From contig PWZW01000277.1 of NCBI GenBank assembly GCA_003567255.1, positions 1-7,468 of the forward strand: 7,468 bases of DNA. Direction: 5' to 3'. Positions within the stretch are counted from its first letter, which is position 1, and each line of letters opens with the position of its first letter. A program made the translations under genes and the position numbers. Source of the stretch: Puniceicoccaceae bacterium (GTDB lineage: Bacteria; Verrucomicrobiota; Verrucomicrobiia; Opitutales; Coraliomargaritaceae). This document shows, piece by piece, positions 1 through 6,878 of the stretch. The notes beneath the pieces are model-generated. The model did not search any database. It had not been told where the DNA came from and was given only the letters and a program-made list of their open reading frames with translations.

Positions 1-29
1 CAAAGCACCTTACATCAACGACTATTTTT

Positions 30-1307
30 ATGAGCACAGAAGCCAAAGGCTACCTTGATATGGACCTCCTTCGATTCACCACTGCGGGAAGCGTGGACGA
101 TGGAAAAAGCACCTTAATCGGACGTTTGCTGTACGACAGCAAAGCCATTTTTGAAGACCAACTCGAAGCGGTCGAGCGGAGCAGCAAACAGCGTGGTGAC
201 GAAAACGTGAACCTTGCCTTGCTGACTGACGGGCTTCGCTCGGAGCGGGAACAGGGGATCACGATTGATGTGGCCTACCGCTACTTCGCCACGCCGCGCC
301 GGAAATTTATCATCGCGGATACCCCCGGACACATCCAATACACTAGGAATATGGTGACGGGTGCCTCCACCGCGAACCTTGCCATCATACTCGTGGACGC
401 ACGCAAGGGGGTGATCGAGCAGACCTGCCGCCACGCCTTTATCGCCAACTTGCTGCGCATTCAGCACCTGGTGGTGTGCGTCAACAAGATGGACTTGGTG
501 GATTTTAAGCAGGAGGTATTCGATGATATTGTCGCCTCGTTCAAGCAATTTGCCTCCCGCTTGGATAACATCGTTGAAGTTACCTTCATCCCGGCAAGTG
601 CCTTGTTGGGGGACAACATTGTGGAAAAGTCGGCAAACATGGACTGGTATCAAGGGCCAACCCTGCTTTACCACCTGGAAACCGTTTACATCGGCGCCGA
701 CGCCAATCATGTGGACGCCCGCTTTCCCGTGCAATGGGTCATCCGTCCACACTCCACGGAATGGCATGATTTTCGCGGATACGCAGGACGTGTGGCCGGA
801 GGTGTGTTCAAGCCGGGAGATGAGGTGGTTGCCCTGCCATCCGGCTTTACTTCACGAATTAAAGGCATCCACTCAATGGGCTCCTCGGTCGAGGAGGCGT
901 ACAGCCCGATGTCGGTGGCAATCACTCTGGAGGATGAAATCGATATCTCACGCGGGGATATGCTGGTGAAGGCAAACAATGCTCCAGAGCCAAAGCAAGA
1001 TGTCGAAGCGATGATTTGCTGGTTTTCTGAAAAACGCAGCCTTGCCGGGCGCGGAAAGTTTGTCCTTAGGCACACCACCAAGGAGGTCCGCGCGGTTGTC
1101 AAAGAGGTGCGTTACAAGGTAAACATCAATACCCTGCACAAAATTGAGGATGATCTGGAGTTCACTTTAAATGATATTGGGCGCGTCTGCCTGCGGACCT
1201 CAGCTCCGCTTGTTTGCGATAGCTATCAGCGCAATCGCATTACCGGGAGCTTCATCCTGGTGGACGAGCAGACTAACGAAACGGTGGCTGCCGGAATGAT
1301 CATCTAA
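30..1307 (+). CDS. cysN: Sulfate adenylyltransferase subunit 1 (GTPase subunit of ATP sulfurylase)
   Basis: CysN couples GTP hydrolysis to formation of adenosine 5'-phosphosulfate from ATP and sulfate by its partner CysD, the first step of cytoplasmic sulfate assimilation. Visible G-protein motifs: P-loop GSVDDGKS at residues 20-27, the switch segment EREQGITID at 72-80, DTPGHIQYTRNM at 97-108 (G3) and NKMD at 152-155 (G4). The EF-Tu-like beta-barrel part follows, with 'GRVAGGVFKPGDEV' near residue 255. At 425 aa it is a stand-alone CysN without a fused C-terminal APS kinase (CysC), which would add about 200 residues. The ATG at 30 is chosen because the GTPase domain begins at once after it; no Shine-Dalgarno is visible in the 29 bases before it. 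cysD is expected immediately upstream but only 29 bases are available, too few to identify it. The gene converges on the methyltransferase at 1352, leaving 44 bases between the stops. Family assignment is firm. Confidence 0.96.
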   Translation: MSTEAKGYLDMDLLRFTTAGSVDDGKSTLIGRLLYDSKAIFEDQLEAVERSSKQRGDENVNLALLTDGLRSEREQGITIDVAYRYFATPRRKFIIADTPGHIQYTRNMVTGASTANLAIILVDARKGVIEQTCRHAFIANLLRIQHLVVCVNKMDLVDFKQEVFDDIVASFKQFASRLDNIVEVTFIPASALLGDNIVEKSANMDWYQGPTLLYHLETVYIGADANHVDARFPVQWVIRPHSTEWHDFRGYAGRVAGGVFKPGDEVVALPSGFTSRIKGIHSMGSSVEEAYSPMSVAITLEDEIDISRGDMLVKANNAPEPKQDVEAMICWFSEKRSLAGRGKFVLRHTTKEVRAVVKEVRYKVNINTLHKIEDDLEFTLNDIGRVCLRTSAPLVCDSYQRNRITGSFILVDEQTNETVAAGMII

Positions 1308-1351
1308 AGGTTGTTTGGTTTCCGGTGCGAAACCCTTGCCCATGAGCAAGC

Positions 1352-1948
1352 TCATTTGCGCCGTTCCACCCACAACCACTCGGGGGGTACCTTGAGCCGG
1401 GCCTCCGGCCGGTGGTGTTCGTAGGTCCAAACCCGCCGATCAAGTGCTTGCACCCAGTTAATCACCGCCTTGGCCTCTACCTTTCCAGTCGGGTGCCCGG
1501 GATAGACGATCACGGAAAGTACGCCGCCGGGGGCAAGCAAGCTGCAGGCGGCATTCAATCCACCCAGGGTGGACTCGGTTTTGGTGGTGACTGAGTGATC
1601 TCCCTTTGGCAGGTAGCCCAGATTGAAGACCGCAGCCCTCACGCTGGTTTCAACAAGGTTTGTCATTTCTGAGTGGCATCTTTCAAACAACCGCACCTGT
1701 GCCCCTAAGCCCATCGTTTGCAAGGCCTCCCGAGTTGCCAAAATGGCTGCCGTCTGGACATCGAAGCCGTAGACCATACCGGTCGTGCCCACAATTCGCG
1801 CGAGCAGGCAGGTATCCCCACCGTTGCCAATGGTCGCATCGATGGCGCAATCTCCCTCGCGGAGATGCTTTGATAAGCGTTGATGGGCTGCTTCAACCAG
1901 GCGCATAGCGTGAGCAGTCAATCGAGGGCAAAAGTGGCTCTTTGGCAA
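1352..1948 (-). CDS. mnmM: MnmM/YtqB-type class I SAM-dependent tRNA methyltransferase
   Basis: The protein belongs to the family formerly called 'rRNA methylase' (Pfam PF06962), whose Bacillus member YtqB/MnmM methylates nm5s2U34 of tRNA to mnm5s2U. Visible: SAM-binding motif I DATIGNGGDT at residues 37-46, acidic residue D63 ending motif II (VYGFD), the family hallmark NLGYLPKGD at 109-117, followed by a T-x-K-x-x-S/T segment, and the 'VIVYPGHPTGKVEA' stretch near 146-159. Length 198 aa fits the family. The proposed start is TTG at 1948, because the family usually has a 'P..T..AH' helix before motif I; an ATG at 1906 (residue 15) is the alternative. An in-frame TAA lies just upstream. With either start the gene overlaps the stop of the FAD oxidoreductase at 1893 (by 56 or 14 bases), so the two are translationally linked. 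Family call is strong; the exact tRNA substrate is transferred from Bacillus and not proven here. Confidence 0.87.
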   Translation of the reverse strand: MPKSHFCPRLTAHAMRLVEAAHQRLSKHLREGDCAIDATIGNGGDTCLLARIVGTTGMVYGFDVQTAAILATREALQTMGLGAQVRLFERCHSEMTNLVETSVRAAVFNLGYLPKGDHSVTTKTESTLGGLNAACSLLAPGGVLSVIVYPGHPTGKVEAKAVINWVQALDRRVWTYEHHRPEARLKVPPEWLWVERRK

Positions 1949-2963
1949 AAAGATGAGCGTAAAAGTGTGCTGCCAGGAAAGGGCTTAACGACGCGCCCTT
2001 GGAGCCGAAGCCACCAAAAATATGAAGGTTTGGATAGTCTGGATGTCGGCCGATGAAGGGTTGTCTATCTTGCGTGGTTGGGCGGATGCCAGCTCGGTGT
2101 TTGGTTATCTCGATCGCCGCAAAAGCCTCAGGCATGAGCATCTTTGCCAGGTCACCAAGCAGAGCAGTGGCGCCCTGCGCCGTCGGTGCTGAACTTGCAT
2201 CATCATGCGCATAGGTTGCTCCCAGCCGGAAAAGACCGTCTCCCAGAGGAAGCAGCCATTTCGGGCCCTGATAAAGTGCTTGAGCGAGCGCCAACCCCGG
2301 GATGCTCAAGTCGAGTAGCTCGCCTTTCGCAGGCTCGAAGGGCAGCCAGTCAAAAAATGGATTTTTTGCCGAGTGTGCCCCTTCGCAAAAAATCAGGTGG
2401 CTTGCGCAGTATCCTCGTAGATGTACCTCATTTGATTTGATCTCGATCTCATCGTGGGTGATTTCGCTTTGATTGAGAATGCCTTTCGTTCTGAATAACT
2501 CGTGGCTTTGTTTAAGCATCCTTGAAATGTTCAGATGTCCCCCGTGATGAATCTCAAAGGCAGGGGTGTGAGGATTTCCCTGCACGAGGGCGGGAGGAAA
2601 CCAGTGTCCACCCCTGAGGTAAGGCATGAAGGCAGGGTCTTTTGCACGTTTGGCAAATCGCTCAGATAGCGCCGAGCCTTTGGGAATGGCCCTTAAAATG
2701 GAATGTTGATGGTAAAAAGTATCATTGAGTGTGCCCTCCAGTGCCTGGTAAAATTGAGCGGCGTACGGAAATAAGGAATCGGCAAGCCAGGTCTTTACCA
2801 AACGTTTGCCAGTAATGGGATTGATGATGCCTGCCGCAGCGTCTGATGCCTTCGGCAGGCTACAGGTATCAAATAGGACTACGCTTTTGCCCTTTGCTAA
2901 AAGCGTATGTGCCAGATTTGTTCCAGCAAGGCCGGCCCCGATGATGAGCACATCAAATTTCAT
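1893..2963 (-). CDS. DAO-family FAD-dependent oxidoreductase, MnmC oxidase-domain-like
   Basis: A 356 aa flavoprotein of the D-amino-acid oxidase fold (PF01266). Visible: N-terminal dinucleotide-binding GAGLAG at residues 9-14 and D32 at the end of the second beta strand (VVLFD), which would bind the FAD adenosine ribose; then ASDAAAGIINPITGKRLVKTW from residue 39, which resembles the flavin-contacting 'ASG..G..YP' segment of MnmC; near the C-terminus GIRPTTQDRQPFIG (292-305) and GFGSKG (318-323). The last two correspond in order and spacing to 'GxRxxxxDxxPxxG' and 'LGSRG' at the end of MnmC(o), the domain that oxidatively removes the carboxymethyl group of cmnm5(s2)U to give nm5(s2)U. It is translated first in an overlapping pair with the MnmM-type methyltransferase, which acts on that product. 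ATG at 2963 has a weak GGGA five bases upstream. No MnmC methyltransferase domain is present. DAO fold is certain; the tRNA role is inference. Alternative: a small-molecule amine or glycine oxidase. Confidence 0.85.
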   Translation of the reverse strand: MKFDVLIIGAGLAGTNLAHTLLAKGKSVVLFDTCSLPKASDAAAGIINPITGKRLVKTWLADSLFPYAAQFYQALEGTLNDTFYHQHSILRAIPKGSALSERFAKRAKDPAFMPYLRGGHWFPPALVQGNPHTPAFEIHHGGHLNISRMLKQSHELFRTKGILNQSEITHDEIEIKSNEVHLRGYCASHLIFCEGAHSAKNPFFDWLPFEPAKGELLDLSIPGLALAQALYQGPKWLLPLGDGLFRLGATYAHDDASSAPTAQGATALLGDLAKMLMPEAFAAIEITKHRAGIRPTTQDRQPFIGRHPDYPNLHIFGGFGSKGASLSPFLAAHFYAHLFAKEPLLPSIDCSRYAPG

Positions 2964-2993
2964 TTAATTCCCAAATGTTCCAATTTTATTTCG

Positions 2994-3010
2994 TTTATGC
3001 TGGTCATAAA
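2994..3010. repeat. Short perfect inverted repeat in the divergent intergenic region
   Basis: TTTATG (2994-2999) and CATAAA (3005-3010) form a perfect 6-base inverted repeat around a 5-base centre. It lies between the start codons of the oxidoreductase (minus strand, 2963) and the first secreted paralogue (plus strand, 3080), in a 116-base AT-rich spacer. Geometry fits a small operator, but a 6-base arm in AT-rich DNA can arise by chance. Confidence 0.3.
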
Positions 3011-3017
3011 ATGCGAA

Positions 3018-3046
3018 TTAATATAGATCACAATCAAATCTATTAT
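3018..3046 (+). promoter_or_regulatory. Candidate sigma70-type promoter for the secreted paralogue pair
   Basis: TTAATA (3018-3023, four of six to TTGACA), a 17-base spacer and TATTAT (3041-3046, five of six to TATAAT) lie so that transcription would begin near 3053, about 27 bases before the ATG at 3080. No Shine-Dalgarno lies between them. On the opposite strand a TAAAAT (2988-2983) could serve the oxidoreductase, but no good -35 box sits at the right distance. Confidence 0.4.
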
Positions 3047-3079
3047 CCTTAACCCTAAACTTAAGTAGCCTGCTGCCTT

Positions 3080-4021
3080 ATGTCTAAACAGGAAAATACT
3101 GCGATCCTTTGGACTTTTCTCCTAAGTATCTCCCTTTTCGCATATTTATCCGCAAACGCTTCGGTTACGATGAAAGGGGCCAACGGTGTGGACGTGGATT
3201 TCGCGGGTATCCGTGCTGCCAATCAGGCGGGGCTCTATATGATGGTGACCCCTGAGCAAGGTGAGATTTTTGTTCCCTGGGAGCGTTTTGATTTTGACGA
3301 CATGGCAGAGCGTCATCCTTCCTTGCATCGCGTCTATCAGGAGCAGCGAGGGGGAGGACGCGACCCGGTTGATTTGAATATAGGGATCTACGAAAGAATG
3401 CGGACCATCGCGGCCTTCAGCGAGCAAATGAAGCAGAAGTACGCTGAGAAAGCCACCCTTGCGGTCCCCCCAATGACTTACTTCTTCGACATGTCGCAGT
3501 TTACAGATCGCTCCGGACGAGGCTATTTCAGGACTATCAGCGATTATTCCAATTTCTCGACTCGTTCGACAAACTATCTCCGCGAGTACGAGCGTTTTTT
3601 GGCCGAATTTTTCGGAATCGAGGGGCCTGTCCGAAAAACTACCTACTGGCTTACTTACGGATCACGGCGATGGGATGTGGTGACAGAGGCAAGACCGCCC
3701 CAAACTTCCGTTAAAAAGTCGCCGGTCGAAATTCTCCTGTACGTAACGGATCCAGACGTACGCAGCCACCCTTTGATGGTTGCCTACCTCAACGGACATC
3801 CCGAAACATTGGCATTGATCACCAATCTCATGGAAGAGAAGCAGGCGATGATTGAAAGTGGCTACCTTATGATAAGCCCTCGCGACCTTACGGCAAAGAG
3901 GGCCGCGGTAGACACCGCCGCAGTCCATTATCAGCGGATGGCTGATTCCCTAACCCGAAATGCAAATTTACAGCGCGATACTGAGCGCTACCTACGGGAA
4001 TGGCGCGTTCATGATTTTTAA
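3080..4021 (+). CDS. Secreted protein of unknown function, first of a tandem paralogous pair
   Basis: I do not recognise a named family. The 313 aa protein begins with a Sec-type signal peptide: a polar start, a hydrophobic core at about residues 8-24 and a likely cleavage after A-N-A (25-27). Residues 29-88 form a compact beta-rich segment (KGANGVDVDFAGI...GEIFVPWERFD, then DMAERHPSLHRVY). It resembles the SHD1 (SLA1 homology 1) type domain common in secreted Planctomycetota/Verrucomicrobiota proteins, in which a Gly-rich hairpin leads to a 'hVPh..L..D' strand-helix; this is pattern recognition and not proven. The rest is mixed alpha/beta, with MTYFFDM near 133, EYERF, a VVTEARPPQTS strand and a C-terminal helix ending ERYLREWR (302-309). 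No catalytic triad, metal site or membrane anchor is evident. By hand alignment it is about 40% identical to the next gene. An exported, possibly periplasmic or surface role is inferred. Confidence 0.8.
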   Translation: MSKQENTAILWTFLLSISLFAYLSANASVTMKGANGVDVDFAGIRAANQAGLYMMVTPEQGEIFVPWERFDFDDMAERHPSLHRVYQEQRGGGRDPVDLNIGIYERMRTIAAFSEQMKQKYAEKATLAVPPMTYFFDMSQFTDRSGRGYFRTISDYSNFSTRSTNYLREYERFLAEFFGIEGPVRKTTYWLTYGSRRWDVVTEARPPQTSVKKSPVEILLYVTDPDVRSHPLMVAYLNGHPETLALITNLMEEKQAMIESGYLMISPRDLTAKRAAVDTAAVHYQRMADSLTRNANLQRDTERYLREWRVHDF

Positions 4022-4107
4022 CGCTTGAATCTACCTGCAAAACCTCTGGAAGCGGCTCGTAAATAACAAATTCATCCGAAAGAATTAGCCCCCTGAGTAT
4101 CTGACCT

Positions 4108-5049
4108 ATGCATAAACGACCTGACTATTTTCTGCCCAGCGCCATCATCTGTTTTTTCTTGGTAGCCGTTTCGGGTTTGTTTGGCCAAGGCATTGTCATC
4201 AAAGGAGCCAATGGAGTTGATGTGGAATTTGCAGGTGTTCGCCTGGCCGAGCAGGGAGGCCTCCGCATGATGCTATCTCAGGAGCAGGGCGAAATCTTTG
4301 TTCCCTGGGAGAGGTTTGATCTTCAGGATATGGCAGACCGCAATCCTTCGATTTACCGCGCTTATCGTGAAGTCCGTCCGGGCGGAGTTCCTCCGGTGGA
4401 CCTTGGACTCGGGATTTATGAGAAGTTACAGACGCTTGACCAGTTTTGTGAGGCCATGCGTAAGCGTGCCGAACAAACTGTAAATCTTCCGCTGCACCCG
4501 ATGACCGCGTTCTTTGACATGTCGGGATTTGAGGGCCGCTACACAACTTCCAACAACCTGTACGCTACGTACACAAACTGGGAACGGACGTCGACCAGGT
4601 ATGCCGAGGAGTACGAGAGGTTTATCAACGAGTTATTCTCGCTGGAAACGCCCGAGAGCTATCGCTCCCACTGGACCCTCACGAGTCGGGGGCGGAGGTT
4701 CATTGTCGTTTCTGAGGTCAGGCCACCAAAAACCTCGCACAGCCTTCCGCTCAACACTTTTTTGTACTACTTTGGAGATGGTGAGATGCGCAGCCACAAC
4801 GTCGGCGTGAATTATTTACGGATGGAAAGTAAGGTTTTGGATGAGCTGATTGCTTATCTGGACGACAAGCGAACAACTTTGGAATCTGGATTTGTCATGA
4901 TTGACCAGCGTACGCTCAACTCCCGGGTGTCTTCTTTAAACATGGCCCATCGGCATATCTCCAACATGCGTGAAAGCAGGAGTCTTAACGCAAACATTCA
5001 TCGGGATATGGAGCGCTACCTTCGCGAGTGGCGTTTCTTTGAGAACTAA
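4108..5049 (+). CDS. Secreted protein of unknown function, second of a tandem paralogous pair
   Basis: This is a paralogue of the gene at 3080, also exactly 313 aa, with the same order of parts: signal peptide (hydrophobic residues about 8-25, probable cleavage near G26/Q27), KGANGVDV at 32-39 in register with its neighbour, GEIFVPWERFD in the SHD1-like segment, MTAFFDM, EYERF, VVSEVRPPKTS, and the C-terminal ERYLREWR. The N-terminal domain (32-88) has 40 of 57 identical residues by hand alignment, against about 38% in the remainder, where only small offsetting gaps are needed. This uneven conservation suggests that the N-terminal segment and the last helix carry the shared function. The 86-base gap after the first gene shows no convincing terminator, so read-through from the upstream promoter is possible. 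ATG at 4108 has no Shine-Dalgarno but is followed directly by the signal sequence. Its stop is only 11 bases from the stop of the convergent ArsC-family gene. Function is unknown. Confidence 0.8.
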   Translation: MHKRPDYFLPSAIICFFLVAVSGLFGQGIVIKGANGVDVEFAGVRLAEQGGLRMMLSQEQGEIFVPWERFDLQDMADRNPSIYRAYREVRPGGVPPVDLGLGIYEKLQTLDQFCEAMRKRAEQTVNLPLHPMTAFFDMSGFEGRYTTSNNLYATYTNWERTSTRYAEEYERFINELFSLETPESYRSHWTLTSRGRRFIVVSEVRPPKTSHSLPLNTFLYYFGDGEMRSHNVGVNYLRMESKVLDELIAYLDDKRTTLESGFVMIDQRTLNSRVSSLNMAHRHISNMRESRSLNANIHRDMERYLREWRFFEN

Positions 5050-5060
5050 AAGTGTGAAGG

Positions 5061-5426
5061 TTAGGCTTGCCGTTTATTGAAAGCAGCGGTCCAAAGCGCT
5101 TCCTTGAAACCCACCAACGCGAGGTCATTGCCGAGCAGGATAGGCCGCTTTACCAACATCCCATCGCTGCTCAGGAGCGCCACAGCTTCGTGTTCACTCA
5201 GCCCGGGAAGTCGTTTTTTCATTTCCTTCTCCCGATAGCGGCGACCTGCAGTATTAAATAGCTGCCTCACGCTGAAACCGTGGGTGTGCAAGCATGCCTT
5301 GAACTCATCCACCGATGGGGGACATTCGGCAATCGGTACAACCGCGTAGGCGACCCCCAAGTTGTCCAAAAACTTTTGTGCTTTCCGGCAAGCATCACAG
5401 GTTTTGTAGGCGTATAATTTTAGCAT
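5061..5426 (-). CDS. ArsC/Spx/YffB-family thioredoxin-fold protein
   Basis: A small 121 aa protein of the ArsC family (PF03960), which includes arsenate reductases, Spx-like RNA-polymerase-binding regulators and YffB. Visible: the N-terminal strand MLKLYAYKTC with a C-x-x-C at residues 10-13 (CDAC), the conserved NTAG at 58-61, and the KRP cis-proline motif at 93-95 followed by ILLGN and the closing VGF segment. Glutaredoxin-coupled ArsC enzymes usually have a single N-terminal Cys, whereas the CxxC is the form of Spx/MgsR-type proteins. The overall layout is nearest to YffB/Spx-like proteins of uncertain role, so an arsenate reductase name is not justified; no ars genes are nearby. Start: ATG at 5426 is chosen because family members begin directly with the 'hxLY' strand; an upstream in-frame TTG at 5462 would add 12 residues without similarity to the fold. 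Divergent from the polyamine gene at 5623 and convergent with the secreted paralogue. Confidence 0.82.
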   Translation of the reverse strand: MLKLYAYKTCDACRKAQKFLDNLGVAYAVVPIAECPPSVDEFKACLHTHGFSVRQLFNTAGRRYREKEMKKRLPGLSEHEAVALLSSDGMLVKRPILLGNDLALVGFKEALWTAAFNKRQA

Positions 5427-5548
5427 AGCTTCGATCGTCCACCAAGGTCGCTGGAGATTCAAGCGTGTAAGTGCCTCTGCTTGTTTGGCGGAATTCGTGG
5501 TTTGAGAATGGCCTTTCCGAAGCGATAGCCCACGAAATGCCGCTTGTG

Positions 5549-5575
5549 TAAAATTTAATCTGAGCGTTGTCTCAG
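5549..5575 (+). promoter_or_regulatory. Candidate -10 box and small inverted repeat before the polyamine gene
   Basis: TAAAAT (5549-5554) matches five of six bases of a -10 box but has no good -35 partner. It is followed by CTGAG (5560-5564) and CTCAG (5571-5575), a 5-base inverted repeat with a 6-base loop. If translation starts at 5623 this repeat falls in the 5' untranslated leader. The 196-base interval 5427-5622 holds nothing else I can support. Confidence 0.25.
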
Positions 5576-5622
5576 CGATGAATAGGCTTGCTGATCGAGA
5601 AAAGCCTTCGCTTATTTCTGGT

Positions 5623-6831
5623 ATGGCTAAAGTAATTATTGTAGGCGCTGGAGGCGTGGGGAATGTGGTTGCTCACAAGTGTGCGCAAAACACGGATATA
5701 TTTTCCGAAATCATTCTCGCATCCCGTACCGTTGAGAAATGTGAGGCAATTGCTGCGGATGTTTTGGAAAAACAGGGGGTTTCTATCCGCACCGAAAAGT
5801 TGGATGCGGATGTCGTTGAGGAGACCACCCAACTCCTTCGTCGCGAATCGCCGGATCTATTGATCAACGTGGCGCTTCCGTACCAGGACTTGGTCTTGAT
5901 GGACGCTTGTTTGGCCGCCGGAGTCCATTATCTCGATACTGCGAACTACGAGCCCCTGGATGAAGCAAAATTTGAATACAAGTGGCAATGGGCCTATCAG
6001 GAGCGTTTTAAAGAAGCGGGGTTGACCGCTGTCTTGGGCTCCGGGTTTGATCCCGGGGTCACCAATATCTTCTGTGCCTACGCGCAAAAACACCTTTTCG
6101 ACGAGATTGAAACAATTGATATTTTGGATGCCAACGCGGGAGACCACGGGTACCCTTTTGCCACAAACTTTAATCCCGAGATTAACATTCGGGAGATCAC
6201 TCAGGAAGGACGTTACTGGGAAGAGGGCGAGTGGAAAACGATTCCGGCACTGAGTGAAAAGCAGGTCTATGATTTCCCGGAAGTTGGCCCGAAGGACGCC
6301 TATCTTCTCTACCACGAGGAACTCGAATCTTTGGTGAAGCATATCCGTGGATTGAAGCGTATTCGCTTTTGGATGACTTTTTCAGAGAAATACCTGACAC
6401 ATCTCCGGGTTCTGGAGAATGTGGGGATGACCTCCATCGAGCCAATCAATTTTAAAGGCGTAGAATTCGCACCAATTGAATTTCTTCGCGCAATCCTCCC
6501 GGATCCCGCAAGTCTTGGCCCGCGAACCAAGGGGAAGACCTGTATCGGGTGCGACATCGTCGGTCTAAAAGACGGGAAAAAGAAGCGTGTGTTCATTTAC
6601 AACTCGTGTGACCACGAGGCATGCTACGCAGAAGTTTCCAGCCAAGCCATCAGCTACACTACCGGTGTCCCGGCGATGATTGGTGCCAGCCAGATCGCAC
6701 TCGGGCACTGGAGAACTCCCGGGGTCTGGAACATGGAGCAGTTGGACCCCGATGATTTTATGGAAAGACTTGGTAAGTCAGGCCTCCCGTGGCAGGTGAT
6801 TGATTTGCCGGTGGTCGGAGAGGGAGAGTAG
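5623..6831 (+). CDS. Carboxynorspermidine/carboxyspermidine dehydrogenase (saccharopine dehydrogenase superfamily)
   Basis: The enzyme reductively condenses L-aspartate-beta-semialdehyde with a diamine (diaminopropane or putrescine) using NADPH to give carboxynorspermidine or carboxyspermidine, the first step of the SAM-independent route to norspermidine/spermidine; a decarboxylase (NspC/CASDC) finishes it. Visible: N-terminal Rossmann strand AKVIIVGAGGVG (GAGGVG at residues 8-13), YLDTANYEP near 104, the AVLGSGFDPGVTN stretch near 140, HGYPFATNFNPEINIRE near 175, and GVPAMIGASQIALG near 350, all characteristic of this branch rather than of true saccharopine dehydrogenases. From ATG 5623 the product is 402 aa, close to characterised homologues. 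An in-frame ATG at 5578 would add 15 residues before the Rossmann strand and is judged unlikely. Neither start has a good Shine-Dalgarno. No decarboxylase partner is in the window. The stop codon touches a strong hairpin. Substrate preference between the two diamines cannot be read from the sequence. Confidence 0.9.
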   Translation: MAKVIIVGAGGVGNVVAHKCAQNTDIFSEIILASRTVEKCEAIAADVLEKQGVSIRTEKLDADVVEETTQLLRRESPDLLINVALPYQDLVLMDACLAAGVHYLDTANYEPLDEAKFEYKWQWAYQERFKEAGLTAVLGSGFDPGVTNIFCAYAQKHLFDEIETIDILDANAGDHGYPFATNFNPEINIREITQEGRYWEEGEWKTIPALSEKQVYDFPEVGPKDAYLLYHEELESLVKHIRGLKRIRFWMTFSEKYLTHLRVLENVGMTSIEPINFKGVEFAPIEFLRAILPDPASLGPRTKGKTCIGCDIVGLKDGKKKRVFIYNSCDHEACYAEVSSQAISYTTGVPAMIGASQIALGHWRTPGVWNMEQLDPDDFMERLGKSGLPWQVIDLPVVGEGE

Positions 6832-6863
6832 TGCCTTCCCGGTTTGCTTGAGCGGGGAGGCAC
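6831..6863 (+). terminator. Strong hairpin at the end of the polyamine gene
   Basis: GTGCCTTCCC (6831-6840) pairs with GGGGAGGCAC (6854-6863) over 10 base pairs, one of them G-U, around a 13-base loop. The first base of the stem is the last base of the TAG stop. There is no U-tract after it, so it may be an imperfect terminator, a 3'-end-stabilising structure or a Rho-aided stop and not a canonical intrinsic terminator. Confidence 0.55.
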
Positions 6864-6878
6864 CGTGTAGTGGAAAGG

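Noticed and set aside
1..29. Possible end of cysD before cysN
   Set aside because: cysD is expected here, but the 29 bases do not give a recognisable CysD C-terminus in any frame, so no partial gene is called.
114..767. Long minus-strand open frame of 217 codons opposite cysN
   Set aside because: cysN motifs occupy the plus strand throughout this span; the antisense product shows no recognisable domain and contains many low-quality, His/Gly/Val-rich stretches.
1335..1350. CTTGC/GCAAG 5-base hairpin between the convergent cysN and methylase stops
   Set aside because: The stem is short, with a 6-base loop and no T-tract on either strand; too weak to call a terminator.
5427..5462. TTG at 5462 as start of the ArsC-family gene
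   Set aside because: The fold begins at the 'MLKLY' strand coded from ATG 5426; the 12 extra residues do not resemble the family.
5578..5622. Upstream ATG at 5578 as start of the polyamine dehydrogenase
   Set aside because: The 15 added residues are polar and precede the usual start of the Rossmann strand; homologues begin at about the ATG at 5623.
5857..6342. Minus-strand open frame of 161 codons opposite the polyamine dehydrogenase
   Set aside because: It lies wholly within conserved coding sequence of the opposite strand and shows no domain pattern.
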